A stretch of DNA of 64,000 bases from Trichobilharzia regenti. Lineage: Eukaryota; Platyhelminthes; Trematoda; Strigeidida; Schistosomatidae. The DNA is taken from assembly GCA_944472135.2 (NCBI GenBank), contig OX235262.1, forward strand, positions 167,461,509 to 167,525,508, read 5' to 3'. The notes under the pieces were generated by a model. The model had not been told where the DNA came from. It made no database searches and saw only the letters and a list, made by a program, of their open reading frames with translations. Numbering within the stretch: the stretch's first letter is position 1; every line of letters starts with the position of its first letter. Below, in pieces: positions 1-11,429 of the stretch. Made by a program: the position numbers and the translations under genes.

Positions 1-62
1 ACATAATATAATGAAGTTTATGTGGCTTAGACTAAACTTCATTAATACATATATGCTCTTCT

Positions 63-63
63 T

Positions 64-92
<29 letters not shown>
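63..92. repeat. (TA)n microsatellite
   Basis: About 13 TA units run directly into an ATT run. It adjoins the 3' tail of the neighbouring LINE fragment. Confidence 0.9.
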
Positions 93-94
<2 letters not shown>

Positions 95-525
95 ATTATT
101 AATATTCCCTTGGGTTTCAAGTGGAGTAAAATACCTCAGTAGAATAATATTTCAATTTTGCCTAGTTTCCTGAAGTCCGCTTTAAATGGCACCATGATTG
201 TCCATAACCTTCCGTCTCCTTACACGATCTCCTCGATATCACCCTGGGACACACGCCCAGTTAGCCATTTCTCATTCAGGTTCCACTCGAGTGGTGGCCT
301 GCCTTGCGCGAGATTTCACTCAACGATCTGCTCAGTGTGCGTTTAATCTGTCACTACTTTCTTCAGAATATCTCGATTGGTTCACTCCAAGACTTCTTTG
401 TTGCTAAAATTTTTATTGGTTGGTGAAGATGGCAGCTGTTTATGAAAGTTTTCAGTAGCCTGTTCGCAATGCTTTTTGTGACTTGTGAGCCATCTTTCTG
501 ATCAATATCTCAGAGGAATCATTAT
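88..525 (-). mobile_element. RTE-clade LINE, 3' end fragment
   Basis: The strand ends in an ATT-rich tail at about 90-100, followed by the complement of the RTE 3' terminus (CCTTGGGTTTCAAGTGGA). It matches the 3' ends of the better preserved copies at 50195-53000 and 54045-55330, including the Cys/Trp-rich C-terminal region ('cgccatcttcgcc'-type strings). It is heavily mutated and has no open frame. The short ORFs here are chance. Confidence 0.65.
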
Positions 526-654
526 TATGTTTTCGTTTACGAGGTGAACTTAAATTTGCTGACAACGTTAACTAACATGGTAGGTAAAAAGACACGCAAC
601 TTCAAAAATGCATTGTGATTTTATTCTTTAACTCAGCACGTGGTAATAAGTAAC

Positions 655-1140
655 TAGAGTCAAGCGTCTAGTCCTCTGTTTAGTGTAGACGCAATTCTAT
701 CAGTCAAATTTGCAATGTGGCTACCATGCTAGGTGGCTAGCCTTCACGATGCGTCAATCCGATTGCCTCCAACTATCTAACAACAACAATTCAGTGTACA
801 GTGTGATATCCAGCCACCTAGCATAACGTCCGCATTGTGAACTTGACTGATAGAATCCAGTCTACACTAAATGGAAGACTAAACGCATGATACTCGTTAG
901 TTACCACCCAGTGTTGAATCAGAACATCCAATGCAGTATTACAGGAAGCCAACCGCAAGCTCGAATAGCTCAGTGGTAACATTTTTGACTGCAGCAATGT
1001 GTAACACAGGTTCGAATCTCAGAGAATACATTAACTTGTTCAAGACTGCAGATAAGCCTTGATAACTGGTGAGTGACAATAAGTACGAAACCTAACTGGA
1101 GGGTTTCCTTCCGATCGCCTCCCAACAATCTAACTATTTA
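655..1140. repeat. tRNA-derived SINE family S3, inverted pair plus further copy
   Basis: 655-760 is the complement of the family's 3' half and 765-905 repeats it in the + sense, giving an imperfect fold-back; GTCTAGTCCTCTGTTTAG mirrors CTAAATGGAAGACTAAAC. From about 900 to 1135 a further + copy carries the tRNA-like part: an A-box-like TAGCTCAGTGGTAAC and a B-box-like GGTTCGAATCTC. Related copies lie at 14985-15605, 28690-29090, 29790-30025, 33785-34090 and 43605-43855. Confidence 0.7.
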
Positions 1141-1149
1141 ATCCCATTA

Positions 1150-1260
1150 TGAATAAAATTTTATTTTTATAAAGTCACACAGTTTTATACAATAATATAT
1201 TTACTTATGACGACGTTTCCAGCACAAATTATTGGTCAAAATCACATCAAGATACTCACA
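1150..1260 (-). mobile_element. Penelope-like element terminal fragment
   Basis: On the minus strand it contains AATTTGTGCTGGAAACGTCGTC followed downstream by AACTGTGTGA. This is the conserved terminal string also seen at 9740-9835, 18990-19110, 36790-36850, 40150-40265 and 61590-61740. No coding part is attached. Confidence 0.5.
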
Positions 1261-2072
1261 TAACTTTCTTGCTTCATTTATATACATGAGTAAAAATTGA
1301 TGATTAGACATTTGAAGAAAATCTGAATAAAACTTGCGTGAAATAGAATGGAAGATAAAGTACATCTCGAACCACTATAAGTACTATCAATAAATGTGAT
1401 AAGATGAGAATTAAGATTAGTGTTGTTAGTCAATAAGATGGAAATATGATGTGTCTATAGTAAAATAAATAACTTGTTATAATATTATGATGTAAATTGA
1501 ATATATTTTAACATTTATTATCCTCTGATTTGACCTGCGGTAATAATATCTTCCATGTCTCTGGTATTTGCATTGAGCCACTTCTATTGCATGTATTGGG
1601 TGTAGAGTCGATGAACCGGGATTCAGTAATCAATCTCTCTCTCTTCACCTGGCTATATTACTTTTTAGAATTTTAACCTCTCGCACCACCCTATTGTGTG
1701 GTTGTGTGTTAATGCATGCAGTGTGATTGCTGACTTTTGTCTAAATTCCTTATCTTCTCGGGGTCAACCATTCTTACTTACCTAGCTAAATTCTTATGTT
1801 CTGATAATCTCACTACTCCCGATCTACTAGTTTGACTAACCTATGTAGTTGACCTCACAGTCATTGCAAGGTATTCTGTATATTATATTATTTTATTTAT
1901 TTGGGTCGACGGGGTCTTTTAGCCACAGAGTTTGTTTCTGAGTGAAAAAGATTTTATAGAATGAGATTTTCAGAGTCTGTTCATACTGCAACAATTTATC
2001 CCCATATAAATATATTAAAAATAATAAAACTACAAAAACTAAAGTTAGTGGAATATAACGAATAATAAATAG

Positions 2073-2076
<4 letters not shown>
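1260..2076. other. Unassigned AT-rich sequence
   Basis: I see no exon, open frame or repeat that I recognise in this stretch. Confidence 0.5.

Positions 2077-2122
<46 letters not shown>
2077..2122. repeat. (TA)n microsatellite
   Basis: About 22 TA units immediately upstream of a CR1-like LINE fragment. Confidence 0.9.
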
Positions 2123-2124
<2 letters not shown>

Positions 2125-2350
2125 GATTCTGGTTAAAGTTCACTGTTCATTTGTTGAATTGAAAATTTTCTAAACTCTTTTCTGACATTTGTCTCTTCAC
2201 ACGAAACCCATCTCAGATAGGGTATGGTTGAGTTTTTATATTTGCTGGCCATACAAGCCTGAATTCTTATGAAGTTTCTTCTGATTGTACCCGAAGAGAT
2301 ACAAGGAAAAAGTTGAGAATAACAAAGAGAATGTTCAGTATCACACAAGA
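2125..2350 (-). mobile_element. CR1/jockey-like LINE, 3' fragment
   Basis: On the minus strand a short frame contains ACMASKYKNSTIPYLRW. It shares ASKYKNSTIP with the longer copy at 6255-7440, where the reading continues into the LINE C-terminus. It is truncated and frameshifted. Confidence 0.5.
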
Positions 2351-3407
2351 TAAATTTAGCTAACTGCTTGCAAGAATAATAATGTACCTATTGACAGCAG
2401 TGTCATTTAGCTGAGTCACAGACATACCACTAACCCTGTTTACAACTTTCAGTGTCCTATGTATTATGACAATAGTCTTTCTTGAGAACCTCGGAGTAAT
2501 ATTAGGTGGAGTAATAAGGAAAAATGGGCAAAATACATGAATTATTAAACTAAAACAGAAGAAGTTGAGCTATACCAGAAAGCCTCGACTTCTTTAGATA
2601 ATTAGTTAAGATTTTCTTAGAAATCAACAAGATATGAGACGACCAACAGAGATTCGATCAGAAACTGATGCTGAGATATTCGATTAACTGCTTATCACAG
2701 TGCCATCGATATTACAAAATCCTGATATAACGAGGAAATATATTTTTATGTATATTATTATTCGTTATTATTAACAGAGAAACAGCGTCTTCTGATTGGT
2801 TGTTTTCTCGCTGAAAGTTAACCTTGCATCTCTTTGTGGCTGCGAATCGTATCCGCCCACACAAAGTCTTTGTTCTTGTTCTTTTCTCATGACCAAGATT
2901 TGGGAAGTCAACATTGACGTAAATTGCTGTCTACCAACTTTGGCTAACATACAGCTCTCACCACACTGGGACTGAATTAGTTCACACAAGCTTTTTCACA
3001 TCTGAAGCTAAATTCAGCAGCATGACATTTAGATGGATTTAATTTAGGATCATTTGTTAACCCAGTCAGAACAATCCAATGCACAAACTGCTGGGATAGA
3101 AATTACCACATAATTAGTGTATTTTATGAAATTGGGTTTAGAAGAATATGGTAAGTCATTAAAAATGAAAGCAAAAAGAAATGAGAGAGTACAGCAACTC
3201 CTTGAGGCACACCAGTTTCCGTAAGCAACAATGGGGAGCTCTTTCCATTCAAAACAGTATGTTTTCCTCTACCCGAAAAATTAGAAGACAACAACCTTGT
3301 GACTCAGGACTGAGACCCTGCTGAAATCGGCTTGCGCAGTAAAACTGGACACATACTGACACTGTAAAATTATGCTGCTTGTAAACATAGGGAAATACTA
3401 AATAATA
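2350..3407. other. Unassigned sequence upstream of RTE copy
   Basis: I find no convincing exon here. Short minus-strand ORFs have no recognisable family pattern. Confidence 0.5.
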
Positions 3408-3418
3408 TCTTAGTTGCC

Positions 3419-5102
3419 CAGTCAATCACCAAAGAGGTGGAGCAAAGAAAACACTGGGCTGAACAATTCAAAAAACTTCTAAATCGACCGCCATCTACAA
3501 CGCGCCCAACAATACCAACAACGGAAGCAGAACTACCAGTGAACATCGACCCCCCCACGAAATCAGAAGTCCTGAATGCAATCAAGATGCTAAAAACCGG
3601 AAAACCAGCAGGACCAGATGGAATCCCAGCAGAGGCATTGAAAATAGACCCAGAGACAACAGCGGACTTGATGACACCACTGCTGGAGAAGGTGTGGAAA
3701 GAGGGCAAAGTACCCGAGGATTGGAAGAACGGATACTTATTCAAACTATCAAAGAAAGGAGACTTTAGTCAATGCAAAAACTGGCGTGGAATTATGCTCC
3801 TGTCAATTCCAAGCAAAATACTAAGCCGCATCATCCTGAGGAGAATCAAACAAGCCCTACATGAAAAACTTCGACCGGAACAGGCTGGATTCAGGAGAAA
3901 CATGTCATGTATTGATCAAATCGCCACTTTACGAATCATCATTGAACAGAGCTTGGAATGTCAGTCACCTCCCTATCACAAATTCACTGACTTGTAAAGG
4001 CTTTCGACAGCATCGATCGAGGGGTGATTTGGCAACTACTTCGCTACTACGGGGTCCCATCGACAATTATACATCTCATCCAACAGTTATACGACAATGC
4101 TGCATGCCAAGTAATCCACAACGGGAAACTTACGGAAGCCTCTGAAGTGAGGACGGGAGTGAGGCAAGGCTGCCTACTATCACCAATGATTTTCCTGATT
4201 GCAGTAGATTAGATAATTCGACAGACAGCGATGGGCAGCGAGGAAACAGGCATAAAATGGACCCACACAAAAAACTTGGAGGATCTGGACTTCGACGATG
4301 ATATATGTCTGATCTCACACAAACTGGAAGATATGCAAGTGGAAAGCAACAAGTTGGCAGAAGAAGCATCAAAGATAGGACTTCAGGTGAACATAGGTAA
4401 AACAGAGGTGATGAAGATTCCTGGTCAACACCAACTGCAACAACAACAGACAACAATCAGCATAAACGGAGGAACCTGAAAGAAACAACCTCCTACACCT
4501 ACCTACCGACATGGGAAGCATCGTTTCGACTACAGGCGGAACTGACAAGGATATCAAAGCCAGAATCGGAAAAGCAAGACAGGCTTTCATTACTCTCAAG
4601 TCTGTGTGGAAGTCAACAGCACTCAGCATCAAAAATAAGATCCGGATTTTCAACTCCAATGTGAAGTCAGTCAGTGCTATTATACGGATTAGAGACTTGC
4701 ACTGCGCGTCATAAAGAGCATCTCAAACAAACTTCAGATCTTCATTAACAGTTTTCTTCGCTCAATACTCAAGATCAGATGGCCAGACAGAAAACATCAG
4801 CGACAGGGAGGGATCTCTGGGAGCGAACCAACCAGGAACCGATCGTGCAACAAATAAGCAGAAAGCAAAGGAGATAGATTGGACATACGCTGAGGAAACC
4901 ATCAAATGACATCACTAGACAAGCCACTGTTCGAGTGGAACCCGAACAGGTGACTTGGAGGAGGTGATGTGAAGAGGAGATGAAAGCGTGTGGGTAGACT
5001 TGAAGCGGGGTGAAAAAGTTGGCAGAAAACAGAAGGCAATGGAGATGCGCAGCTGAAGCCCTATGTTCCCCTAGGAATTAAAGGATATAATAATAATAAT
5101 AG
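3419..5102 (+). mobile_element. RTE-clade LINE (SR2-like), 5'-truncated copy with TSD
   Basis: The copy enters the RTE ORF between endonuclease and reverse transcriptase. It has RT fragments such as LKTGKPAGPDGIPAEALK, WKNGYLFKL and RPEQAGFRR, then, frameshifted, VRTGVRQGCLLSP, a mutated FDDD where the other copies have FADD, and the C-terminal [12 protein letters not shown]. Several stops and frameshifts make it non-coding. The 3' end is GAAGCCCTATGTTCCCCTAGGAATTAAAGG with a (TAA)n tail. TCTTAGTTGCC (3408-3418) and TCTTAGTTACC (5103-5113) flank it and look like an 11-bp target-site duplication with one change. Confidence 0.88.
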
Positions 5103-5329
5103 TCTTAGTTACCTTCTTGCAACAGACCTGGAACACCTGTCATCAATGTTGGATTAATTGCATAGTTAAATAACTAGACAGTAGAATTCATTGGGCGGAT
5201 AAAATGAATTATGGAAAACAATAGCAAATAACAAAATATGTAACTTAGAAAATAATTTAACCATTTATATATATTTTAGGAAGTTTATAGCCACCGAAGA
5301 ACGATATTATGTGTAATTAGTAGTGTTAT

Positions 5330-6250
5330 CTGAGTGGTTGGTGGAGTTGCGGGGCTTTCATCATCTTTCTGGACAACATCCCCTTTCAGCGGAGTTTTTA
5401 GCATAAGGTGAACTGATTTAAATTTTTGCTGAGTGATAGAATTGCGTCTTGATCATTTTTTTGTTGACTTGAATTTTAAACTTTCTCGGCACATGATTCA
5501 CTTTTTATTTGTTGGTATATTTGGTCTGAATATTAACGTGTTTGCCAATCGCATATTCGTTTAAGTACCAGGCTTCTAGGAATTCCCTGGCACTTTTGGT
5601 GTTTCCTCTGTCTAAAATTTCGACATTATCCCAATCATCAACTTGGTGTCCATAATTATCTATATGCATTGATATGAAAGAATATATATCGTGTCTTTTC
5701 ACGGCTGATTTGTGATCTTGGATTCTAATTCGAAGGGGACGCCCACTTTGACCAATGTCTGTTAAAGTTTATAGAATTTATTTTGTAAATGGTATTAATC
5801 TTATCTCCTTTTTCTGTTGGATCTTTCTGTTTGCACAATATCGAATGAAGTGATTGTGTTGAGTGGTTTGTGTGCCATATATCTATTCCAAACGGTTTCA
5901 AAATTCTAGCTGTTATTTCAGAGATATTTTTATATATTGTAGGATGAATTTTCTTGTGGTCTTTGATGATGGTTTCTTGTTGGTGTTGCGATTCGATTTT
6001 AACCAGTTTTTGATGAAATTGTGCGGATATCCATTTTTTTCCGAAGACCGTTTGTAGGTATTTTTCTTCCATTCTTTTCAACTCTGGAGTGCTACAGTGT
6101 GTTTGAACTCTTCTAAACAATGTTTGCACATAGTTTCGTTTGTGAGTAACTGGATTATTGCTAGTATAGTTCAGTATTTGATCTGTGTGCGTTGATTTTC
6201 TATATACTTGTTTTTCTAAATTTTCTGTTAGTGCTTCTGATGAAATCAGT
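5330..6250 (-). mobile_element. Penelope-like element family A, endonuclease end
   Basis: Minus-strand frames give FRRVQTHCSTPELKRMEEKY then a conserved LHSILCKQKDPTEKGDKIN. After a frameshift comes the C-terminal NYGHQVDDWDNVEILDRGN and AREFLEAWYLNEY. The frame between them should hold the GIY-YIG nuclease but is damaged (KINSINFNRHWSKW in place of the intact copy's KTNCNNCEKHYIGQSG). The second copy of this family is at 8745-9550. The RT part is missing. Confidence 0.75.
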
Positions 6251-6254
6251 TAAT

Positions 6255-7440
6255 TTTATGCTAAACAAAGCAGACGGTCTTCGTTTAATAGCCTTAAACT
6301 AAATCCTTCCAAATGTCAGACTGTCAATTTCAGTTTTCGGTGTAAACGAAAGTTAAATGAAGCCGTTGGTTCCTATGACCCTTGAAAAATTGATGATACT
6401 GATATAGAAACCAAGTCTGAAGTTAAGTATCTCGGATTAATTCTTTCTTCTGACCTATCCTGGTCTTCCTATGTCTTAGCGATTTCTAAAAGAATATTTC
6501 CTCTGACTTTTACATTAAGAAGTTAAGGCACTCAGGCGTAACCCAACCACTTCTCTTACAATTTGTCAACTCATGCATCTTACCTATTCTTCTTTACTGT
6601 TCACCCTTACTTATTCTTTCCTGGATTGCTTAAAAAAAGACTATGCCATACTTCGTAGAACTCTGAAGACTGACTGTCAGTAGCGCGAGTAGTATCCCAT
6701 TGGACCATATAGTTGTCATTGTCAGTGATTGGCATTTGATGTCATGCAACAAATTTGCTAAAGGAATTTCGTCAGACTGTGAACATCCACTGCAGCACCT
6801 GCAGCTTCAACCTTGTGTCTCCCCAGGTAAAACAAGAAATATTTACAGAAGAATTTATTCGCGTGCGTCTAAGTATAAAAATTCCACTATACCAACCAGA
6901 TTTGGAGCGTACTTCATGGGATGAAAATAGTGTTAGGCTTGAACTAATTGACTTTCTTTGCACTACTAAATAAACCATTTCCTCCACCCTTACAACATCA
7001 AAATTTATTGTGATTGTATTTCTTATATTTATAATCCTCTCAATTTTTTGTTTTCGTTTATCTTTTTTTATAAGTGTGAACATAATTTAATCTGTGTTAA
7101 TAACTGTTAATTTTGTATTTCCCCTCACTATACTACATCAACAGAATATTAGATCCAATAATCTATAACATGCTAGAATTTCCAAACTGAATCGACAATA
7201 CTGTTTGAAACAAACTCACTGTTATTATTATTATGATTATAATATTTAATGATTTCAATTCGTGCTTCGAATATTTTTGACTTTATATCGTGAATGTGGA
7301 CAAATTCCTCTGGTTAATTTTGTTTTAATTTTTAATTTTATTTATATTTTGAGTTAATCAGATGCAAGGTGTTGTGACAAATGCTGAGAATTCCATTCTG
7401 TATTATAAGTACTGTTTTGGAATAAAGTAGATTATTATTA
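6255..7440 (+). mobile_element. CR1/jockey-like LINE, C-terminal and 3' UTR fragment
   Basis: Mixed frames give the C-terminal RT pattern of CR1/jockey LINEs: LNPSKCQTVNFSFR, then SEVKYLGLILSSDLSWS, SGVTQPLLLQFVNSCILP, and downstream RASKYKNSTIP. The 3' region ends TACTGTTTTGGAATAAAGTAG followed by an ATT repeat at 7430. The same terminal string recurs at 30395-30465. Frameshifts are frequent, so it is inactive. Confidence 0.75.
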
Positions 7441-7444
7441 TTTT

Positions 7445-7560
7445 AAAAAAAGATTGCGCTGGAGATATTGTCTAGAAGGATGACGAAAGCTCCGCAACTA
7501 AACCAACCAGCTCACAGAACACTACTAATTGCAAACCATCCACCTGAAGGGTATCCTTAT
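7445..7560 (+). mobile_element. Penelope family A terminal fragment
   Basis: Contains GCTGGAGATATTGTCTAGAAGGATGACGAAAGC, the family A terminal string. The inverted equivalent is at 5350-5400 and relatives are at 8745-8815 and 62150-62200. It ends about 200 bp upstream of the first EPS8 exon. Confidence 0.5.
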
Positions 7561-7764
7561 TTAAAAATATCAATAAAAACAGTACAATTTCAGTTATAAA
7601 CGACAAACTTCTGAACTTTTCAAATATTTTATTCCTAAAGGTATCTGGACAAAACTTAACTTAGTAATTACCTTAACTAAGAGGCCTGATATTTCACCCT
7701 CTTGTAAGCTTTATTTAGTTGGTCGATAAAATTCCTGTTATTCGCCATCTTCTTCTTCTTCTAG

Positions 7765-8098
7765 GTGATGGCAAGATGAATGGTACAGGTCTTCCAAGTA
7801 AGCATGATGCACAAGAAACAATCAGAAAAGTCAAATATGCCTTTAATATAAATGAGCAAGTTCGACCGCTGACACCTGGTGATACTGCTAAAAAAATTTT
7901 CATTCGACTATTCAACACAGTTCATTGGTTGGATAAAGTTTGTAGTCAAAATCTTGTTGCTGATTATGATCAAAATATGGTGCGTGATGTTGTTGAACCT
8001 TTACTAGAAGAAAGTACACTTTCTGCAATTATGACTAGATTACAGCCTAAACAACAAGATTTTTGGAGAGAGTTGGGACCAGCCTGGAATACACCACC
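7765..8098 (+). CDS. EPS8: EPS8 homologue, internal exon (helical region after PTB domain)
   Basis: The exon is bounded by a pyrimidine-rich acceptor ending CTTCTTCTAG and a GTAAGT donor. It enters with one base carried over and leaves with two. About 111 codons are open, including VKYAFNINEQVR, FNTVHWLDKVCSQ and the close FWRELGPAWNTPP. This matches the EPS8 family segment between the PTB and SH3 domains, where vertebrate proteins have a helical stretch ending in a 'slWesLGesWxxPrseWP'-type motif. EPS8 family proteins are cytosolic adaptors that cap and bundle actin and link receptor tyrosine kinase signalling to Rac. The open frame continues upstream of the acceptor to an ATG at 7719, but that part is probably intron because family similarity begins only after the acceptor. 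The PTB-coding exons are not seen in the window. Confidence 0.87.
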
Positions 8099-8299
8099 GT
8101 AAGTTAAAATTAATTTGATTATATTTATTATAATATTATCACCCCAAAAATTATCCTTTCAACTATGCGACGTGCTAACTATACTTTCCTGGTATTACAG
8201 TAATGTGTATTAAAGTACTCATCTGCCCATTTATCTGTTTTATTACACCTCTCAGAACTTACAATTATAAGCTATCCTGAAACTGCTAATATTGTGTAA

Positions 8300-8660
8300 T
8301 CATTAAACCAGTTACATGGACGAGTTGCCTGGAGTTTTTAGAGAGAATCGTGACCAGTTGAGTCCACCTGGTCGGGAGTGAGGATAAGTACTCTCCAATG
8401 ACACCAGCTTGCAGCTGTGCTACATGTCGCCAACCGGCAGAATTTGAAATTTACGGACCAATGAATCCAATCTCAGTGTCTAAATGGTTCGCGACCTCAC
8501 CTTGTAACCAGAAGGTCCTTAGTTAATGACCCAGTGGGTGCGCGCTGCTGAAGAGTCTCAGGTTAGGGCAAAACAGTTGTTCCGTACTCCTTAGTTTTCT
8601 AGCCGATGTCAACCAATGATCAAACCTGTTTCACGTAGCTCTGAAATCATAATGAAGTTA
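8300..8660 (+). repeat. Hammerhead-type SINE family S2, degraded copy
   Basis: The order of blocks matches the other S2 copies: a 5' region around CAATGACACCAGC, a promoter-like GTCTAAATGG..., AACCAGAAGGTCCT, then GTGGGTGCGCGCTG, CTGAAGAGTCTC and TTGTTCCGTACTCC. The hammerhead core is partly there (CTGAAGA) but the GAAA block reads CAAAA and stem II is weak. Confidence 0.6.
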
Positions 8661-8744
8661 CATTTCTGATCCCTTTTTGTTATATATATATATATTCAAG
8701 TACATGCAAGTAGAAACAGTGGTATATATTTTGATGTGGTTGTT

Positions 8745-9550
8745 TTCTCTGAGCTGGATAATTAATTTGATAAGCTTTCATCGCCCTACTAGGTGACATC
8801 TTCAGCGCATACTTCAATTTGTTGAAGTGAGCTTTTAGATCTCTCCACGAGTTTATTAATCATCTCTCCTGGTGACCTTGGACGTGATTGGTTGTTTTTG
8901 TGTGTTTTCACACCTTCTAGGTTACTTGTATTAGAACTGATTGTTTCTTCGAATTGAACTTTGACCCTTCGTGTGTGAGGTTTCTTTTTTATCGGTTGAT
9001 AAATTTTGTCTATATCGATGTGTCTATTGATTGATGATTCACTGAAATGCCAAGCTTCTGAAAATTCTCTAGCAATCTTGTTGTTTCCTCTTTCTAATAT
9101 TTGAACGTTGTCCCAGTCGAATTGATGTCCGTGGTTGTCTGTATGTAGTGATATGAGCGAGGGAGTGGATATCATGTCTTTTGACGGCTAGCTTATGTTC
9201 GTGGATACGAAGACGAAAGGGACGTCCACTTTGGCCAATGTAGTGTTTTTCGCAGTTGTTACAATTTGTTTTGTAGATGATGTTGGTTTTATCATCTTTT
9301 GCTGTTGAGTCTTTTGGTTGACACAGAATTGAGTGAAGTGACTTTGTTGGTTTGTGTAAGACGTCAATCCTTAAAGGTTTGAAGAGTCTTGTAGTGATTT
9401 CTGAGATGTCCTTTATATATATGCTAGGGGATTTTTTTTGTGCTTTCCTTTGGGGCTTTTGGTTTGATAGGTTGGCTTGGGGGTATATGTCTTTTGATGA
9501 AATTCCGTGGATATATTTTTTCAAGGTATGGCTGGCATCTCAATGACAAC
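8745..9550 (-). mobile_element. Penelope-like element family A, GIY-YIG endonuclease copy
   Basis: Two overlapping minus-strand frames give a recognisable GIY-YIG nuclease: IYKTNCNNCEKHYIGQSGRP then FRLRIHEHKLAVKRHD. In this superfamily the YIG Tyr and the downstream Arg are catalytic. Upstream is the family-specific LHSILCQPKDSTAKDD. After a frameshift the C-terminus reads DWDNVQILERGNNKIAREF and SEAWHFSESSINRHID, ending near ERSKSSLQQIEVCAEDVT. The RT part is absent, so this is a truncated 3' copy. One frameshift separates it from a complete endonuclease. Confidence 0.85.
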
Positions 9551-9559
9551 TTCTTTTAA

Positions 9560-9850
9560 AAATTAGTTATTCTAAAACCTTAACATTACATTCTAAAATG
9601 AAAATTATTCAAATGAAAGAATTTAAAGACTATTTTATACATAACATTCCAGTGATGACTAGCATTCATTTAAAGAAATAAAATTAAACATTTTCAGGAA
9701 TTATACAATAAATACTGACAAACAATAAAAAAAACAATGAACTCACATGGATGATGTGTATATCATGATGTGATTATAAGCAAGTAATAAGTTTTGCTCA
9801 AAACATCATCAGTAAATAATACTGTATCACTGTGAGAGAGCGATAAAACG
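9560..9850 (+). mobile_element. Penelope terminal fragment
   Basis: Contains GATTATAAGCAAGTAATAAG then TTTTGCTCAAAACATCATC and CAGTAAATAATACTGTATCACTG. This matches the terminus of the 17484-19177 element, with stem AGCAA/TTGCT conserved and the following GAAAC changed to CAAAAC. No protein-coding part is attached. Confidence 0.55.
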
Positions 9851-9949
9851 GACTTATACTGCCTCTACCCTTTGTTTGTCATTTTCCAACCGACCAATTA
9901 TGACTGCTCAAGTGAAAGACAAGCTACCTAGCTGTGCCACTTCTAAGTG

Positions 9950-10710
9950 TTTCTACAAATTTAGTTGCTTCTGCTGAGAAAGCTGGCTATATAGGGTGAA
10001 CAACTAGACAGCTCAACGAACGTACTAATGAGCATCTTCCTTCATGGTTCGGGAAAGACCAAATAAAATCTATAAGAAGTTCTATTTTGGTTCATTTGAT
10101 TGGTATTGGTCACCAAGTGGACAAAAATAGTGCCTTCAAAGTTATCTATCGCATTCCATTGAGCCTTTCGAACGGAATTCGAACCCGCCTTTTATATATA
10201 GCCGAAGCTATGGGAATCAATTTGAGAGAACATTCCTAGTCTTTGCATACAGAAGTTTGTTCTATCTTTGTTTCTCCCTTGGCCTAGGTGAATTCTATTC
10301 AAAACCCTCCCACCCTCTCTTATTTTCCATCTCCGTATTTTTATGATATTTATTTAAACGCTGATTATCTGTCCACTTCACCTACAGTATTATGTAACTT
10401 TTAGGATTTGACTTAGTTTATTTATTGAATCGTCTACATATACATACATTTTACTACCTTTGTTATTATTATCGCCACCTGTATAGACCTTATTATCAAT
10501 ATTTCGTTATCATTATGATCATCGTTATAACCTACGTTCAAAACATTTCCCATATTATTATTATCACTTGATCCACAAAATCATCGTCATTGGTTAAAAA
10601 ATTTTAAATATAAATCTATGTAAATTAGAGTAAAGCCTGAAGAAGATCTAATTAAAACAATATTGTTCGTTTATATGCCTTGTTCAAATAAACTATTCTA
10701 TGATAGAATT
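9950..10710 (+). mobile_element. Penelope-like element, GIY-YIG C-terminus and 3' region
   Basis: The + frame from about 9960 reads AEKAGYIG, a stop, then TTRQLNERTNEHLPSWFG, SSILVHLIGIGHQVDKNSAF and KVIYRIPLSLSNGIRTRLLYIAEAMG. This is the end of a GIY-YIG domain followed by the family's C-terminal domain. The long 3' region has ATT/ATC-rich stretches and ends TAGAGTAAAGCCTGAAGAAG, then CAATATTGTTCG and TGCCTTGTTCAAA. A related terminus is at 45655-45915. Confidence 0.72.
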
Positions 10711-10714
10711 TTAC

Positions 10715-11410
10715 TCTGTCAGGGTCCTCACCAGCCATATGACAATCTTTTTTGTCGAATAATCCACAAAGAAAAACTCAGTGAAACCTGTCTTTGAAGT
10801 GAAGACAGGAGTTAGACAAGTCTGCCCCTGCTACCCTCGATGATATTCCTAATTGTGGTGGATTGGATCATGAGAAAGACTGTGGCGAACCAGAAGTCAG
10901 GAATACACTGGATCGACGAGAAGACTCTAGAAGACCTGAACTTCGCGGATGATTTGTGTTTGATGTCATACAAATTTCAAGACCTACAGGCGAAAACAAA
11001 CAAGTAGGAAGAAAAAGCAACCAGTGAAGACAGGACTTCAAGTGAATATAGAGAAGACGAAGGTGATGAAGGCAACTAACCGACCAATCAACAACAATGA
11101 CAAACATCAATCATTATCAATGGAAGAAATTTGAAACAGGTCACTTCCTTCATTTATCTAGGAAGCTGTGGAGACCGTTGGGTGAAATCTTGCACAATAC
11201 AGGCCCTTGAATGGAATCCGAATTGGAAATGACAAGTTTGGCGTAAGTTTGAGGATCGATGAGACCTTGTCAGAAGGGGAGGATAACTTACGGGCTATCA
11301 TGTAGGCAGATAAAAAAGACTGGAGAGAACGGGACAAAGCGGGAATGTTTTGCTGGTGCCCTATATTCCATTCAGAACACAAGAATATAACAATAATATC
11401 AATACAAAAC
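10715..11410 (+). mobile_element. RTE-clade LINE, internally deleted 3' copy
   Basis: Contains the RT stretch around KTGVRQVCPCYPR (damaged), then WIDEKTLEDLNFADDLCLMS with the FADD catalytic motif, followed by LQVNIEKTKVMK. Soon after 11160 the sequence jumps to the extreme 3' part and ends CCTATATTCCATTCAGAACACAAG with a short ATA-rich tail. It is shorter than a full 3' end, so an internal deletion is likely. Confidence 0.75.
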
Positions 11411-11429
11411 CCAAATCCTGTGAATGAAG

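Noticed and set aside
3370..3744. Minus-strand 124-codon open frame opposite the RTE copy
   Set aside because: It is the antisense of the RTE reverse transcriptase and appears again at 51567-51962. Antisense shadow.
7719..7764. EPS8 start codon at 7719
   Set aside because: The ATG lies in the pyrimidine-rich tract before a good splice acceptor. Family similarity starts only after 7765, and the PTB domain would be missing.
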